In this document: positions 34,002 to 43,813 of the stretch, piece by piece
How positions within the stretch are numbered: the first letter of the stretch is position 1
Layout of the letters: each line of letters opens with the position of its first letter
Origin: an uncultured Prochlorococcus sp.
GTDB lineage: Bacteria > Cyanobacteriota > Cyanobacteriia > PCC-6307 > Cyanobiaceae
DNA: 50,010 nucleotides
Assembly: GCA_902558895.1 (NCBI GenBank)
Contig: CACEFS010000006.1
Span: forward strand, 1-50,010
Direction: 5' to 3'
Notes under the pieces: model-generated
What the model was told of the DNA's origin: nothing
The model's database searches: none
What the model saw: only the letters and a program-made list of their open reading frames with translations
Position numbers and translations under genes: made by a program

Positions 34002-35543
34002 TTAATCTGATGCACCAAGGAATAATTTATATGTATCGTTTTGAGTTTCATCCCAGAATTTATAGCCTAGAATTCTTACAAATTTATTCCACTCTACAAT
34101 TTCATTTCTATCGATTAAAACTCCAATAACAATTTTCCCTACATCAGCACCATAATTCCTATAGTGAAATACACTTATAGACCAATTAGATTTCATTTTA
34201 TTTAAGAAGTTTATTAATGCGCCAGGCCTTTCAGGAAACTCAAATCTGTATAAAATCTCAACAAAGTTTCTATTATCAATTTCTTTAAAATTCTTTGGTA
34301 ATCTTCCACCTACCATATGTCTGAGATGATTTTTAGATAATTCATCATCACTTATGTCAATAAAAGAGTACTCCGAATTTCTAAAAACATTTAAAAGATT
34401 TTTTTTATCATTCAACCCATAGACTTGAACTCCTACAAAGATCTGGGCATTCATAGAATTCGACATCCTATAGCTAAATTCAGTTAAATTTCGATTATCA
34501 AGTAATTTACAAAAATCAATTAAACTGCCCGCACGTTCAGGAATTTCAACAGCCATCATTACTTCTTTGCACTCTCCAAGTTCTGCTCTTTCCGCTACAA
34601 ATCTAAGCCTCTCAAAATTCATATTTGCACCGCATGCAATCGCAACCATTTTTCTATTTGAATGATTTGAATTTAAAATATCTTTTTTCATTCCTGCAAT
34701 TGATAATGCTCCTGCAGGCTCTAGTATTGATCTAGTATCCTCAAAAACATCTTTTATAGCAGCGCATATTTCATCAGTATTAACCCTAATCATCTTATCA
34801 ATATATTTTCTGCCAATATCAAAAGTATTTTTACCAATTTTTTTAACTGCCACTCCATCAGCAAATTGACCTACAGATGTTAATTCCACAATTTTTCCTT
34901 CTTCCAAGGATTTTGTCATAGCGTCTGCGTCTTCTGGTTCTACGCCAATTATTTTTACTTCAGGCCATATTTTTTTAATGTATAAGGATATTCCTGATAT
35001 CAATCCACCACCACCTACAGCAATATAAATTGCATAAGGTTTGTCCTTTAGCTGTTGTTCAAGTTCGACAGCTATAGTTCCTTGTCCTGCTATGACATCT
35101 GGATCATCAAAGGGATGAATAAAGCATAAATTTCTTTCTTTGCTAATCCTTATTGCCTCTTTGTAAGTTTCATCATAATTATCTCCATAAAGTATAACTT
35201 TTGCTTTTAAATTTTTTACTGCATTAACTTTTACAAGAGGTGTTGTGATGGGCATTAATATGGTTGCTTGGCAATTTAATTTAAGGGCACTAAGTGCAAC
35301 CCCTTGAGCATGATTGCCTGCACTTGAAGTAATTACACCCTGAGTAAGCTGGGAATTAGTGAGCTTACTCATTTTGTTATAGGCACCTCTTATTTTGAAT
35401 GAAAATACATCTTGAAGATCTTCTCTTTTGAGAAAAACTTCATTATTAAGTGCATTACTTAAATTATGAGCTTTCTCTAGTGGTGTTTTTTTTGCAACTT
35501 CATAGACTTCAGCTTGAAGTATTTTTCCTAAATAATCATTCAT
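34002..35543 (-). CDS. ilvA: biosynthetic threonine dehydratase (threonine ammonia-lyase)
   Basis: First step of isoleucine synthesis: threonine to 2-oxobutyrate and ammonia. The 513-aa PLP enzyme has the Schiff-base lysine in VFSFKIRGAYNKM (about residues 46-58), SSAGNHAQGVALSAL, and the glycine-rich phosphate site VGGGGLISG. The C-terminus holds two ACT-like regulatory domains (FPERPGALINFLNKM is visible), the normal site of isoleucine/valine control. It has an ATG start. A 116-base divergent promoter region separates it from dxs. Confidence 0.95.
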   Translation of the reverse strand: MNDYLGKILQAEVYEVAKKTPLEKAHNLSNALNNEVFLKREDLQDVFSFKIRGAYNKMSKLTNSQLTQGVITSSAGNHAQGVALSALKLNCQATILMPITTPLVKVNAVKNLKAKVILYGDNYDETYKEAIRISKERNLCFIHPFDDPDVIAGQGTIAVELEQQLKDKPYAIYIAVGGGGLISGISLYIKKIWPEVKIIGVEPEDADAMTKSLEEGKIVELTSVGQFADGVAVKKIGKNTFDIGRKYIDKMIRVNTDEICAAIKDVFEDTRSILEPAGALSIAGMKKDILNSNHSNRKMVAIACGANMNFERLRFVAERAELGECKEVMMAVEIPERAGSLIDFCKLLDNRNLTEFSYRMSNSMNAQIFVGVQVYGLNDKKNLLNVFRNSEYSFIDISDDELSKNHLRHMVGGRLPKNFKEIDNRNFVEILYRFEFPERPGALINFLNKMKSNWSISVFHYRNYGADVGKIVIGVLIDRNEIVEWNKFVRILGYKFWDETQNDTYKLFLGASD

Positions 35544-35659
35544 ATATATATTTTTAGCATTAATTATTAATCTAATAAAACATTACATGATCTATTTCAA
35601 AAAAAATACTCATTTTGCACCTCGGCGTTTTAGATTATATGAATACCAATTTTTGTTAA

Positions 35660-37549
35660 ATGCTTTTAAGTGAGTTAAGTCATCCAAATCAACTTCATGG
35701 CTTAACAGTTTCACAATTAGAAGAAATTGCATGTCAAATTAGAGAAAGACATCTTCAAGTAGTATCTACTAGTGGTGGACATCTTGGTCCTGGATTAGGT
35801 GTGGTTGAGTTGACATTGGCTTTATATCAAACTCTTGATCTTGATTTCGACAAAGTTGTTTGGGATGTAGGACATCAAGGTTACCCTCATAAATTAATTA
35901 CAGGACGTTTTAGTCAATTTGATTCCCTAAGACAACAAAATGGAGTCGCTGGATATCTAAAAAGAAGTGAAAGTAAATTCGATCATTTTGGTGCTGGACA
36001 TGCAAGTACTTCAATTTCCGCTGCTTTAGGAATGGCAATAGCAAGAGATAGAAAAGGTGAAAATTATAAATGCGTCGCTGTTATTGGAGATGGAGCATTA
36101 ACTGGAGGTATGGCATTAGAAGCTATAAATCATGCAGGTCACTTACCAAATACCCCTTTAGTTGTAGTTTTAAACGATAATGATATGTCTATTTCCCCTC
36201 CGGTTGGAGCCCTTTCATCTTATTTAAATAAGGTAAGAGTAAGTCCACCATTACAATTTTTGTCCGATAGTGTTCAAGAAAGTGTAAAAAATATACCCTT
36301 AATTGGTAAGGATATTCCAGAAGAATTCAAAAATATTAAAGGAAGTGTTAGACGATTATCTGTGCCTAAGGTTGGTGCTGTTTTTGAAGAACTTGGATTT
36401 ACATATATGGGTCCAATTGATGGTCATGATATTGGTAATTTAGTTAAGACTTTTAACGCTGCTCATAAACTTAAAAAACCTGTACTTGTTCACGTTGTCA
36501 CAACAAAAGGTAAGGGTTATCCTTATGCAGAAGCTGATCAGGTTGGATATCATGCACAGTCTGCATTTGATCTTACGACTGGAAAATCTATTCCATCAAA
36601 AAAACCTAAGCCAGTTAGTTATAGTAAAATATTTGGTCAGACCTTATTGAAAATATGTGAACAAGATAGCAAAGTAGTTGGTATTACAGCAGCAATGGCT
36701 ACAGGTACTGGTTTAGATTTATTGCAAAAAAATATCCCAGATCAATATATAGATGTAGGAATAGCAGAACAACATGCAGTTACTCTTGCGGCAGGAATGT
36801 CTTGTGATGGTCTTAAACCTGTTGTAGCTATATATAGTACTTTTCTTCAACGTGCTTTCGATCAATTAATACATGATGTAGGGATACAAAATTTACCTGT
36901 ATCATTTGTACTTGATAGAGCTGGGATAGTTGGTGCTGACGGTCCTACTCATCAAGGTCAGTACGATATCAGTTACATGAGATCTATACCTAATTTTGTT
37001 TTAATGGCACCTAAGGATGAGTCTGAATTACAGAGAATGTTAATAACTTCAATTAATCATAAGGGTCCTACAGCTTTAAGAATACCTAGGGGTTCTGGGT
37101 TAGGGGTTGCTGTAATGGATGAGGGTTGGGAACCATTGAATATAGGCGAAGCTGAAATACTTGAAGAAGGAGAAGATATTTTAATTGTTGCTTATGGATC
37201 AATGGTCGCATCTGCTATTGAAACTGCAAAGATTCTAAAAGATATGAACATTAATGTATGTATTGTTAATGCAAGATTTGTGAAACCCCTTGATAAAAAT
37301 CTTATTATGCCTTTAGCAAGTAGGATTAAAAAAGTAGTAACAATGGAAGAGGGAACCCTTATAGGCGGATTTGGTTCTGCAATAGTTGAATTATTGAGCG
37401 ATAATGATCTAAATATACCTGTATACAGAATAGGTATACCTGATGTTTTAGTTGATCATGCATCACCTGATCAGAGTAAAGAAAAATTAGGACTTATTCC
37501 TGATCAGATGGCAGACAGAATTATTAAGAAATTTAAGTTAAATAATTAA
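35660..37549 (+). CDS. dxs: 1-deoxy-D-xylulose-5-phosphate synthase
   Basis: Entry enzyme of the MEP pathway for isoprenoids, condensing pyruvate and glyceraldehyde-3-phosphate with thiamine diphosphate. The 629-aa product has [14 protein letters not shown], the ThDP-binding [20 protein letters not shown], the transketolase-like [13 protein letters not shown], and [18 protein letters not shown]. It has an ATG start and a family-typical length. The upstream 116 bases (35544-35659) are AT-rich and shared with ilvA; I see no gene in them. Confidence 0.97.
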   Translation: MLLSELSHPNQLHGLTVSQLEEIACQIRERHLQVVSTSGGHLGPGLGVVELTLALYQTLDLDFDKVVWDVGHQGYPHKLITGRFSQFDSLRQQNGVAGYLKRSESKFDHFGAGHASTSISAALGMAIARDRKGENYKCVAVIGDGALTGGMALEAINHAGHLPNTPLVVVLNDNDMSISPPVGALSSYLNKVRVSPPLQFLSDSVQESVKNIPLIGKDIPEEFKNIKGSVRRLSVPKVGAVFEELGFTYMGPIDGHDIGNLVKTFNAAHKLKKPVLVHVVTTKGKGYPYAEADQVGYHAQSAFDLTTGKSIPSKKPKPVSYSKIFGQTLLKICEQDSKVVGITAAMATGTGLDLLQKNIPDQYIDVGIAEQHAVTLAAGMSCDGLKPVVAIYSTFLQRAFDQLIHDVGIQNLPVSFVLDRAGIVGADGPTHQGQYDISYMRSIPNFVLMAPKDESELQRMLITSINHKGPTALRIPRGSGLGVAVMDEGWEPLNIGEAEILEEGEDILIVAYGSMVASAIETAKILKDMNINVCIVNARFVKPLDKNLIMPLASRIKKVVTMEEGTLIGGFGSAIVELLSDNDLNIPVYRIGIPDVLVDHASPDQSKEKLGLIPDQMADRIIKKFKLNN

Positions 37550-37567
37550 AAACATAATAACTAATTT

Positions 37568-37831
37568 TTATAAAACGCCTCGTGATGCTAATCCTAAAAT
37601 TGCTCCAATCCCGAAAATATGACCTAAGCAGTTTGCACCTACAACTGATGCATGACTTAAACCACCATAGAATTTTGAATTGGGTATTTCAAAACCTTCA
37701 TTAGGTTTTCTGATAGTTGCTCTAGCAATTGCATAGGCAAAAACATTACATGCAATCATAACAACGGCGCACTTTGGTGACCATTCGAAAGTTGCTGGAG
37801 CAGAAGCGGCTGCAAATAATGTAGTAAACAT
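37568..37831 (-). CDS. psaK: photosystem I reaction center subunit PsaK
   Basis: An 87-aa thylakoid membrane protein with two hydrophobic segments (about residues 25-40 and 60-82), an FEWSPKCAVVMIACNVFAYAIA stretch split by charged residues, and the loop IRKPNEGFEIPNSKFYGGLS. These match PsaK, the peripheral subunit at the PSI antenna edge that takes part in state transitions. It has an ATG start. It is convergent with dxs at 18 bases. The 66-base gap upstream is AT-rich and holds no gene. Confidence 0.92.
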   Translation of the reverse strand: MFTTLFAAASAPATFEWSPKCAVVMIACNVFAYAIARATIRKPNEGFEIPNSKFYGGLSHASVVGANCLGHIFGIGAILGLASRGVL

Positions 37832-37897
37832 AAAAAATCGTTATTTTTATATATTCTCTAATACTTTTACCTAAAAAACACAAAATTGTAAAAGGTC

Positions 37898-38233
37898 TTA
37901 AGAGTTGTTTACTTCTAAGCTATTTAAAATCTTTATGAAACCCAACAAAATAACAAAATCGCTTAGTGTTAAGAATGATTCAGCTAAACCATGCAAGAAG
38001 TCAACCTCAACAAGGGTTTTATCGTAGTAATTTAAGGTGTAGATAGAAACTATTATTGTTATTAAAACAAATAAAACTGTTAAGGAATAACCTGTTTTTA
38101 CTAATTTATTAACACATTTAATTTTATATAAATAAAACAAAAAGATTGCATATGGAATTATAGATACTGCGAACAAAGCTGTATTGTCAATTTCAGCTAA
38201 TATTTCTAGAAAATTTATAAATAAATCATTCAT
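37898..38233 (-). CDS. DUF3593 family membrane protein
   Basis: Starting at the ATG at 38233 the product is 111 aa, with three hydrophobic segments and the family-like core EILAEIDNTALFAVSIIPYAIFLFYLYK and VEVDFLHGLAESFLTLSDFVILLGF. A longer ATG start at 38269 would add twelve residues and deepen overlap with the upstream gene; I prefer the shorter form, which overlaps by eight bases. DUF3593 and DUF2499 genes are paired in cyanobacteria, and related proteins occur in plastids. Function unknown. Confidence 0.82.
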   Translation of the reverse strand: MNDLFINFLEILAEIDNTALFAVSIIPYAIFLFYLYKIKCVNKLVKTGYSLTVLFVLITIIVSIYTLNYYDKTLVEVDFLHGLAESFLTLSDFVILLGFIKILNSLEVNNS

Positions 38234-38528
38234 AATTTTCTTTCTTTTTAAAAATATTGAATGATGCAAGAGCTAATGTTGAATTTCCAATAAATGTAAA
38301 TATCCCTTGAAGCGTTACTAATCCATATAATGCATCTTGATTATCATAGATATGCCAAGTTATAGCGCACATAGCTCCTATTAAGTTTGGGACCATAGCT
38401 AAGCTTAACCAAAAAAATAAATTATATTGTTTATATTTAGAAATTTTGTACACGACAAAGATGGTAAATATCCATTCAATGACCGAAGAGATGTGAATTA
38501 ACCAATTTCCAAATGAAAGTTCGTGCAA
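38226..38528 (-). CDS. DUF2499 family membrane protein
   Basis: A 100-aa protein with three hydrophobic segments. It begins MHELSFGNWLIHISSVIEWIF, then has LAMVPNLIGAMCAITWHIYDN and the C-terminal TLQGIFTFIGNSTLALASF. These match the DUF2499 family of cyanobacteria and plastids, which has no settled function. Its stop overlaps the DUF3593 gene start by eight bases, so the pair is likely translated together, and the products may form a complex. It lies 3 bases from the Prx gene on the same strand. Confidence 0.84.
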   Translation of the reverse strand: MHELSFGNWLIHISSVIEWIFTIFVVYKISKYKQYNLFFWLSLAMVPNLIGAMCAITWHIYDNQDALYGLVTLQGIFTFIGNSTLALASFNIFKKKENYE

Positions 38529-38531
38529 AAT

Positions 38532-39068
38532 TTATAATTTCTTCTTTAGTATATTAAGTACTTCCTTTGCATGATTTATAGGTAAAACACTTATCCATCT
38601 ATAAGAAATTTCCCCCTTTGGTGAAATCAAAAAAGTATTTCTATCTGAAAATGGAGGAATCCAAGAACCATATTTTTCGCTAATAATTCCTTCAGGATCA
38701 GATAATAAAGTGTAGTTAATGGATTTCTCGCTGCAGAAACTTTCATGAGTATCTTGATTATCAGCACTAATCCCAACAATTTCGGCATTATATTTTGAAA
38801 AATCTTTTTTTAGTTCCGAAAAACCTTTAGCTTCAAGAGTGCAACCTGCTGTAAAGTCCTTTGGATAAAAATACATAACAAGCCACTTACCTTGAAAATC
38901 ATTTAATTCCCAAATTTTTTTTGATTTTACGTTTTTATTAAAACCTTCTAACTGAAATTTTGGAGCTGGATCACCAACTTCAGGAGCAAAGTCAAAAGCA
39001 ATTGCTGAATTACAATTAAATAAAATAATTAATGGTATTAATATACTTACAACTAAATTTCTCATCAA
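38532..39068 (-). CDS. exported PrxQ/Bcp-like peroxiredoxin without the near resolving cysteine
   Basis: A 178-aa protein with a signal peptide (about residues 1-24, likely cleaved at AIA-FDF) and a peroxiredoxin Q fold: VGDPAPKFQL, YFYPKDFTAGCTLEAKGF with peroxidatic Cys76, and GISADNQDTHESFC. The usual resolving Cys five residues later (CxxxxC) is Lys81. The only other cysteine in the mature part is Cys112, so an atypical or one-Cys mechanism is possible. The signal suggests periplasm or thylakoid lumen. It lies upstream of the DUF2499 gene. Confidence 0.85.
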   Translation of the reverse strand: MMRNLVVSILIPLIILFNCNSAIAFDFAPEVGDPAPKFQLEGFNKNVKSKKIWELNDFQGKWLVMYFYPKDFTAGCTLEAKGFSELKKDFSKYNAEIVGISADNQDTHESFCSEKSINYTLLSDPEGIISEKYGSWIPPFSDRNTFLISPKGEISYRWISVLPINHAKEVLNILKKKL

Positions 39069-39070
39069 AT

Positions 39071-39307
39071 TTAGAATTTTTTTAAATCTACTCCATTTGA
39101 TTTAGCAAATTTATCTAAACCTATTTTTTGTATAGATTTTAGTGCTTTGGTACTAATTTTTATATTCACCCATTTTTTCCCTTCTTCCCACCAAAGTCTC
39201 CTTTTTTGGAGATTAACTTGTTGCAATTTTTTTGTACGTATATGTGAGTGACTCAAGGCCATACCATTATTAGCTTTTGCACCAGTCAGTTCGCAAACTC
39301 TTGACAT
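39071..39307 (-). CDS. rpmB: 50S ribosomal protein L28
   Basis: A 78-aa protein of normal L28 length. Visible are [21 protein letters not shown] at the start, the basic segment [16 protein letters not shown], and [19 protein letters not shown] near the end. L28 binds 23S rRNA late in large-subunit assembly. It has an ATG start. It is followed two bases later by the Prx-like gene and preceded by htpG at 39 bases, all on the minus strand. Confidence 0.96.
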   Translation of the reverse strand: MSRVCELTGAKANNGMALSHSHIRTKKLQQVNLQKRRLWWEEGKKWVNIKISTKALKSIQKIGLDKFAKSNGVDLKKF

Positions 39308-39346
39308 ATTTTTTGAGTTAGATCTGTAAAAATTTTAACATACGAC

Positions 39347-41251
39347 TCAATTTGTTGAATTAAGCAATTCTGAAATTAATTCGGCGTTGTTATTTTGTAA
39401 ATTAATAATCTGTTCTTGATCTAATCCACCAACAGATAGTTTAGCCATATCGTAAACATGATTTGCAATTTTAGATGCCAATGGATTTTCTATAGGATCT
39501 TTTTTATCAATGATTATTTTATTACCTGTAATTTTATTAAGACCAACAATAAGAGGATGTTCTTTATTAATTAAAAGCACATGATATTCAGGTAAGCCTG
39601 GCATCTTTTGTTCCATGTAAGCACCCATATCATTAATCCTTCTCATTTGCTCTGGAAGCAAAATCATTGCGGGTGGGGCACCTTTACTTGAAAGTGACTG
39701 AACTTTAACCGTTACTTTTTCGTTATTAAGTGCTTTTACAATAGTATCTCTAAGATTTTCTGTATTTGATTTGCCATCCTTATCTACAATTTCTTTAGAT
39801 TCTTTATCATCAAGTTCATTTATTTCTGAATCAACTCTTTGAAACTGATAATCTTCGTTTTTACTTTCTAACCAAGGAAGAAATTGTGCATCAATTAAGG
39901 GATCTGATTTAATAACTTCTTTATTATCAGATAGGCAGATATTTAGTGCGCTTGACTGAGCAATCGAATCTGAACAGTAAATTATTTTTTTAGAATCAAT
40001 TATGTTATTTCGTTCTTTGTAATTTGCTAGAGTTGTGAAATATTTTTCATTGGATTTGATAAGAGTTTTATTTTCAATATCTTTAGTGACGTCTTTCTCA
40101 GAATTTATTATTGTTTCGAAAATTATACTGTTATTGACTAAATCAGCAAATTTTTCATCTTCGATAGCACCAATTTTAATAAAAGCAGAGATGGAATCCC
40201 AAATTTCTGCATAAAATTCTGGAGAATTTTTTATCAAATCCTTCAGTTTATTAGCGATTTTTTTTGAGATAAATGATGATATGGACCTTACTTTTCTATC
40301 TGTTTGTAATGCACTTCTACTAACATTTAGGGGGATATCTGTAGAGTCAATAACTCCTCTAAGAGGTAAAAGGTACTTTGGTACTATCTCTTTAATTGAA
40401 TCGCTTACGAATACCTGATTGCAAAATAGTTTTATTTCTCCTTTTTCCCAATCAGCTCTACCTGACAATTTTGGAAAATACAATATCCCTTGTATGTCAT
40501 ATGGATAATCTGTATTTAGATGAATCCATAAAAGTGGATCTCCCTGGAAAGGATAAAGGTATTTATATAACTCAATATAATCTTCATCTTTTAATTCACT
40601 AGGTTGTTTTCTCCAAGGGGGATTTTTCTTATTAATTATCTCTCCTTCTAATAAGACATCTATTGGCATAAAATCACAATATTTTTTTATTAGTGCTTTA
40701 ATCCTTTCAGGCTCGATAAACTCTTTTTCTTCTTCAAGTAGGTGAAGAATAATATCTGTACCAATTGTCTCTCTTTCTGATTCCTCTAACGTGAAATTTG
40801 GCGATCCATCACAAGACCATTTGAAAGCTTTTGATTCCCCAATTGCCGACTTAGTTAATATATCAACTCTATCTGCCACCATGAAACTTGAATAAAAACC
40901 TAGTCCAAAATGACCTATGAATTCATCATTATCTTTTTTGTATTTTGTTAGGAATTCTTCAGCACTAGAAAATGCAACTTGGTTTATGTATTTCTTAATT
41001 TCTTCATCATTCATTCCAATTCCATTATCGGAAATTGTTAACTTATTTTTTTCACGGTTTATTGTTATTTTTACTTGAGCCTGCTCAGTATTCTCGCAAT
41101 CACCTGCCATAGAGGCCATTCTTCTTTTACTAATTGCGTCAACACCATTACTAACAAGTTCTCTTAAAAAGATTTCATGGTCAGAATAAACTGCCTTCTT
41201 GATAATTGGGAAAATATTTTCGGTATTAATACGAATTTCGCCTTTTTCCAT
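39347..41251 (-). CDS. htpG: Hsp90 chaperone HtpG
   Basis: ATP-dependent chaperone, 634 aa. The N-terminal GHKL ATPase domain has FLRELVSNGVDAISKRR, SDNGIGMNDEEI and GHFGLGFYSSFMVADRV. The middle domain has NVSRSALQTDRKVRSI, with the catalytic arginine region. The C-terminal dimerisation domain is shorter than in E. coli. In cyanobacteria HtpG contributes to heat and light stress tolerance. It has an ATG start; the upstream region contains a perfect 6-bp inverted repeat at 41317-41332. Confidence 0.96.
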   Translation of the reverse strand: MEKGEIRINTENIFPIIKKAVYSDHEIFLRELVSNGVDAISKRRMASMAGDCENTEQAQVKITINREKNKLTISDNGIGMNDEEIKKYINQVAFSSAEEFLTKYKKDNDEFIGHFGLGFYSSFMVADRVDILTKSAIGESKAFKWSCDGSPNFTLEESERETIGTDIILHLLEEEKEFIEPERIKALIKKYCDFMPIDVLLEGEIINKKNPPWRKQPSELKDEDYIELYKYLYPFQGDPLLWIHLNTDYPYDIQGILYFPKLSGRADWEKGEIKLFCNQVFVSDSIKEIVPKYLLPLRGVIDSTDIPLNVSRSALQTDRKVRSISSFISKKIANKLKDLIKNSPEFYAEIWDSISAFIKIGAIEDEKFADLVNNSIIFETIINSEKDVTKDIENKTLIKSNEKYFTTLANYKERNNIIDSKKIIYCSDSIAQSSALNICLSDNKEVIKSDPLIDAQFLPWLESKNEDYQFQRVDSEINELDDKESKEIVDKDGKSNTENLRDTIVKALNNEKVTVKVQSLSSKGAPPAMILLPEQMRRINDMGAYMEQKMPGLPEYHVLLINKEHPLIVGLNKITGNKIIIDKKDPIENPLASKIANHVYDMAKLSVGGLDQEQIINLQNNNAELISELLNSTN

Positions 41252-41316
41252 TTAAAAAAAATCCAACATATTAAATCTTATTTCGTAAAAACTAGTTAAT
41301 CAAGTTTAATTAGGAG

Positions 41317-41332
41317 TATTGTCCGAACAATA
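41317..41332. repeat. inverted repeat upstream of htpG
   Basis: TATTGT-CCGA-ACAATA has perfect 6-bp arms and a four-base spacer. It lies 66 bases before the htpG start and 37 bases after the hisZ stop. It is not a CIRCE element and has no T-run for termination. An operator or transcript-processing hairpin is possible. The remaining bases of the 117-base gap (41252-41368) show no gene. Confidence 0.55.
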
Positions 41333-41368
41333 TATGCATTTAAAAGTCAAATACCTTTTTAAAATGTT

Positions 41369-42517
41369 TTAATTAACCCACAAAATCTCACTACAATTAT
41401 TTTCTCTCATTATTTGATTGGCTTTAGTTAAGTCATTACATGGATTTAAATGTAAGACAGCAATATTTCCTTTTTTCTGTTGTACTTTTTGTTCATTCAT
41501 ACCTTTTTCTAACAAATAAGAATCTTTAAACATCAATAATATCTTTTTTTTATCTGTCTTTTCTTCCTTAATTAAATTTCTTAAAATATCTACTGAAATT
41601 GTAAAACCAATCCCATTAAAGATTTTTTCATTAGGACTAAAGAATCTTACTAACTCATCATATCTTCCACCTTTTGCTATGACGTTTTTATATTTACCAT
41701 TTTCACCTATTAGTTGAAAAACTATTCCTTCATATAAATTCAAGTGAGGTTGAAAGGTTGGATCAAGTTGTATTTTAACACCATATCTATTTGATATTTT
41801 TGATAATGTTTCAAATAAAAAATTTAAGTCATCTAAAGTTTTACTAGTACCATATATTGTTTTTAATTTTTTTAATATTTCAATTGGTTCTCCTCGTGTG
41901 AATAAAAGATCTTTAAGAATATATTTATCATCTTCATCTATTTCTAATTTAGATAAATTATCTTGATCAAAATTAACCAGACTTTTCTTGATTTCTTCAA
42001 AATTATTCTTTTTATATTTGTGCAGTATCAAGTCCATTATTTTTGTGGTACTAACTAATAGACATAAATTACAATCATCCTTCAAATTAATATTATCGAT
42101 TGCATCAAAAAGTATATTAATAACTTCAATTTCTGGTGATTTTGTATCATATCCAATTAATTCAATTCCACTTTGAAGGTTCTCTTGTAACTTGATTGAA
42201 TTTTTATTATTTTTTTTATAAAAGACCATTCCATTGGTAAATAGTCTTATCGGTCTTTTCTTATTTATTAATCTAGTAGATGACAATTTGACGATTGATG
42301 TTGTCATTTCTGGCCTAAGGCATAATGCATTATTACTTACTATTCCCACAACCTGATTTTCGTCAATAACACCACGGCCTTTTATCGTCTCCAAAGTATT
42401 TATAAATGAGGGTGAGACCTCTTCATAGCCCCATAGTTTATAAATACTATTTAAATTATTTATGATATTTGAGTTATTTTTTACATCGACTAATTTAATT
42501 TCCTTTATATCTGTCAT
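41369..42517 (-). CDS. hisZ: ATP phosphoribosyltransferase regulatory subunit HisZ
   Basis: A 382-aa histidyl-tRNA synthetase paralogue that partners with short-form HisG in the first step of histidine synthesis. The catalytic-fold regions are recognisable: LRPEMTTSIVKL (motif 2 region), LYEGIVFQLIGENGKYKNVIAKGGRYDELVRFF and GIGFTISVDIL (motif 3 region). The HisRS anticodon-binding domain is lacking, and the active-site arginines of HisRS appear degraded, as expected for HisZ. hisG is not in this window. It has an ATG start; the inositol-phosphatase-like gene lies upstream. Confidence 0.9.
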   Translation of the reverse strand: MTDIKEIKLVDVKNNSNIINNLNSIYKLWGYEEVSPSFINTLETIKGRGVIDENQVVGIVSNNALCLRPEMTTSIVKLSSTRLINKKRPIRLFTNGMVFYKKNNKNSIKLQENLQSGIELIGYDTKSPEIEVINILFDAIDNINLKDDCNLCLLVSTTKIMDLILHKYKKNNFEEIKKSLVNFDQDNLSKLEIDEDDKYILKDLLFTRGEPIEILKKLKTIYGTSKTLDDLNFLFETLSKISNRYGVKIQLDPTFQPHLNLYEGIVFQLIGENGKYKNVIAKGGRYDELVRFFSPNEKIFNGIGFTISVDILRNLIKEEKTDKKKILLMFKDSYLLEKGMNEQKVQQKKGNIAVLHLNPCNDLTKANQIMRENNCSEILWVN

Positions 42518-42535
42518 TTTAATATTTAACGAATT

Positions 42536-43384
42536 TTAGCTATAGAGATTTTTTTTAAATGGAGAGACTTTATTTAGTTCATTTTTTAATTCATGCTCAA
42601 GGCTAGGAGAACAAGCTAAAATTCTTCCAGAACTTAAATTAAATTCGCCTGATGGATAATCAGAAATAATACCACCAGCCTCTTTAACAATAATAGCACC
42701 GGCAGCTAGGTCCCAGACTTCTAATCCCCTTTCCCAGTATCCATCTACTTTACCTGACGCAACAAATGCTAGATCAACTGCCGCTGCTCCTCCTCTTCTA
42801 ACTCCTCTAGTTTTATGTGTTAAATAACAAAATTCAGCATAATTATTATCCTCTGTCTCAAATCTGTCGTAAGAGAAACCAGTTACAAGTAAACTATCAG
42901 AAAGCTTAGAAGGACAAGATACTGTAAGTGCACTATCATTGCAGAAGGAACCTAAACCTATACAGGCTGAATATAGCTCATTTAAATAAGGTACAGATAT
43001 AGCCCCTATGATTGGTTTATTTTTATATACAAGACCAATAGAAGTTCCAAAAAAAGGATATCCATGGGAATAATTTGTTGTACCGTCTAGTGGATCTATA
43101 CACCACGTTAAATCCGAAGATTTGGTTAATTTACCCGACTCCTCTGCATTTATTGATATGTTTGGTGTTTCTTCTAGTAAATACTCTTTTATTTTGTTTT
43201 CAACCTCCAAATCTACATTGGTAACTAGATCACCCTTTCTACCCTTTGATGATATTTTCTGAATTTTATTGTAATTAACTTTTAAAATTTCATTGCCAAT
43301 TTGTGCCGATTTCATAGCTATTTCATACAAACTTGAAAAGTTTACTTGATTTGCAAGTTCCTCTATTTCACTTAATTCAAACAT
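42536..43384 (-). CDS. inositol monophosphatase family phosphatase (SuhB-like)
   Basis: A 282-aa Mg-dependent phosphatase. Metal-binding motifs are INAEESGKL, IDPLDGTTNYSHGYPFFGTSIGLV and VWDLAAGAIIVKEAGG. The family covers inositol monophosphatase, fructose-1,6-bisphosphatase-like and histidinol-phosphate phosphatase activities. Adjacency to hisZ makes a histidinol-phosphate phosphatase worth considering, but the motifs do not decide. It has an ATG start. It follows the ferredoxin gene after five bases on the same strand. Confidence 0.88.
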   Translation of the reverse strand: MFELSEIEELANQVNFSSLYEIAMKSAQIGNEILKVNYNKIQKISSKGRKGDLVTNVDLEVENKIKEYLLEETPNISINAEESGKLTKSSDLTWCIDPLDGTTNYSHGYPFFGTSIGLVYKNKPIIGAISVPYLNELYSACIGLGSFCNDSALTVSCPSKLSDSLLVTGFSYDRFETEDNNYAEFCYLTHKTRGVRRGGAAAVDLAFVASGKVDGYWERGLEVWDLAAGAIIVKEAGGIISDYPSGEFNLSSGRILACSPSLEHELKNELNKVSPFKKNLYS

Positions 43385-43389
43385 GATAA

Positions 43390-43764
43390 TTAATCTTCCT
43401 CAAATTCCCACGGTGGCGCAACTCTTGTATTTCCCCTCCCAAAATATTGTCCAAATTGTAAATCGTATACTTCATCTTCATATGTAGTTTCAACCTCAAG
43501 ATCTGATGTTGCTTTAGCAACACAAAGAAGTGCATAACCTTGGTCTTTTAAAGCTTGAGATACACCCATGGCCTCAGGTTGTTTCAAAGTACCAGATATT
43601 ATTTTAACTGCACAACTTGTACAACAACCATTTCTACAAGAAAATGCAAGTTTGAAACCTTTCTTTTCAAATTCCTTAAGTATATACTCGTCACTGTTAA
43701 CCTGCTCTTGGTAAAACTTGCCGGTTTCTATATTTTTAATCGTGACTGTGAAAGTCTTTTTCAA
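43390..43764 (-). CDS. plant-type 2Fe-2S ferredoxin (TTG start)
   Basis: A 124-aa electron carrier. Cluster ligands are visible in FSCRNGCCTSCAVK (Cys at the CxxxxCxxC pattern) and the fourth Cys in ALLCVAKA. The C-terminal extension past the fold (YEDEVYDLQFGQYFGRGN) is longer than in standard photosynthetic ferredoxin, so it may be a variant rather than the main PetF. The start is TTG at 43764, backed by GAGG eight bases upstream (43773-43776). It is divergent from the tRNA-Ser gene. Confidence 0.9.
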   Translation of the reverse strand: MKKTFTVTIKNIETGKFYQEQVNSDEYILKEFEKKGFKLAFSCRNGCCTSCAVKIISGTLKQPEAMGVSQALKDQGYALLCVAKATSDLEVETTYEDEVYDLQFGQYFGRGNTRVAPPWEFEED

Positions 43765-43813
43765 ATAAATTTCCTCTAAAATGGGATGATAAGGGGTTAA
43801 AATGATTATCTTG

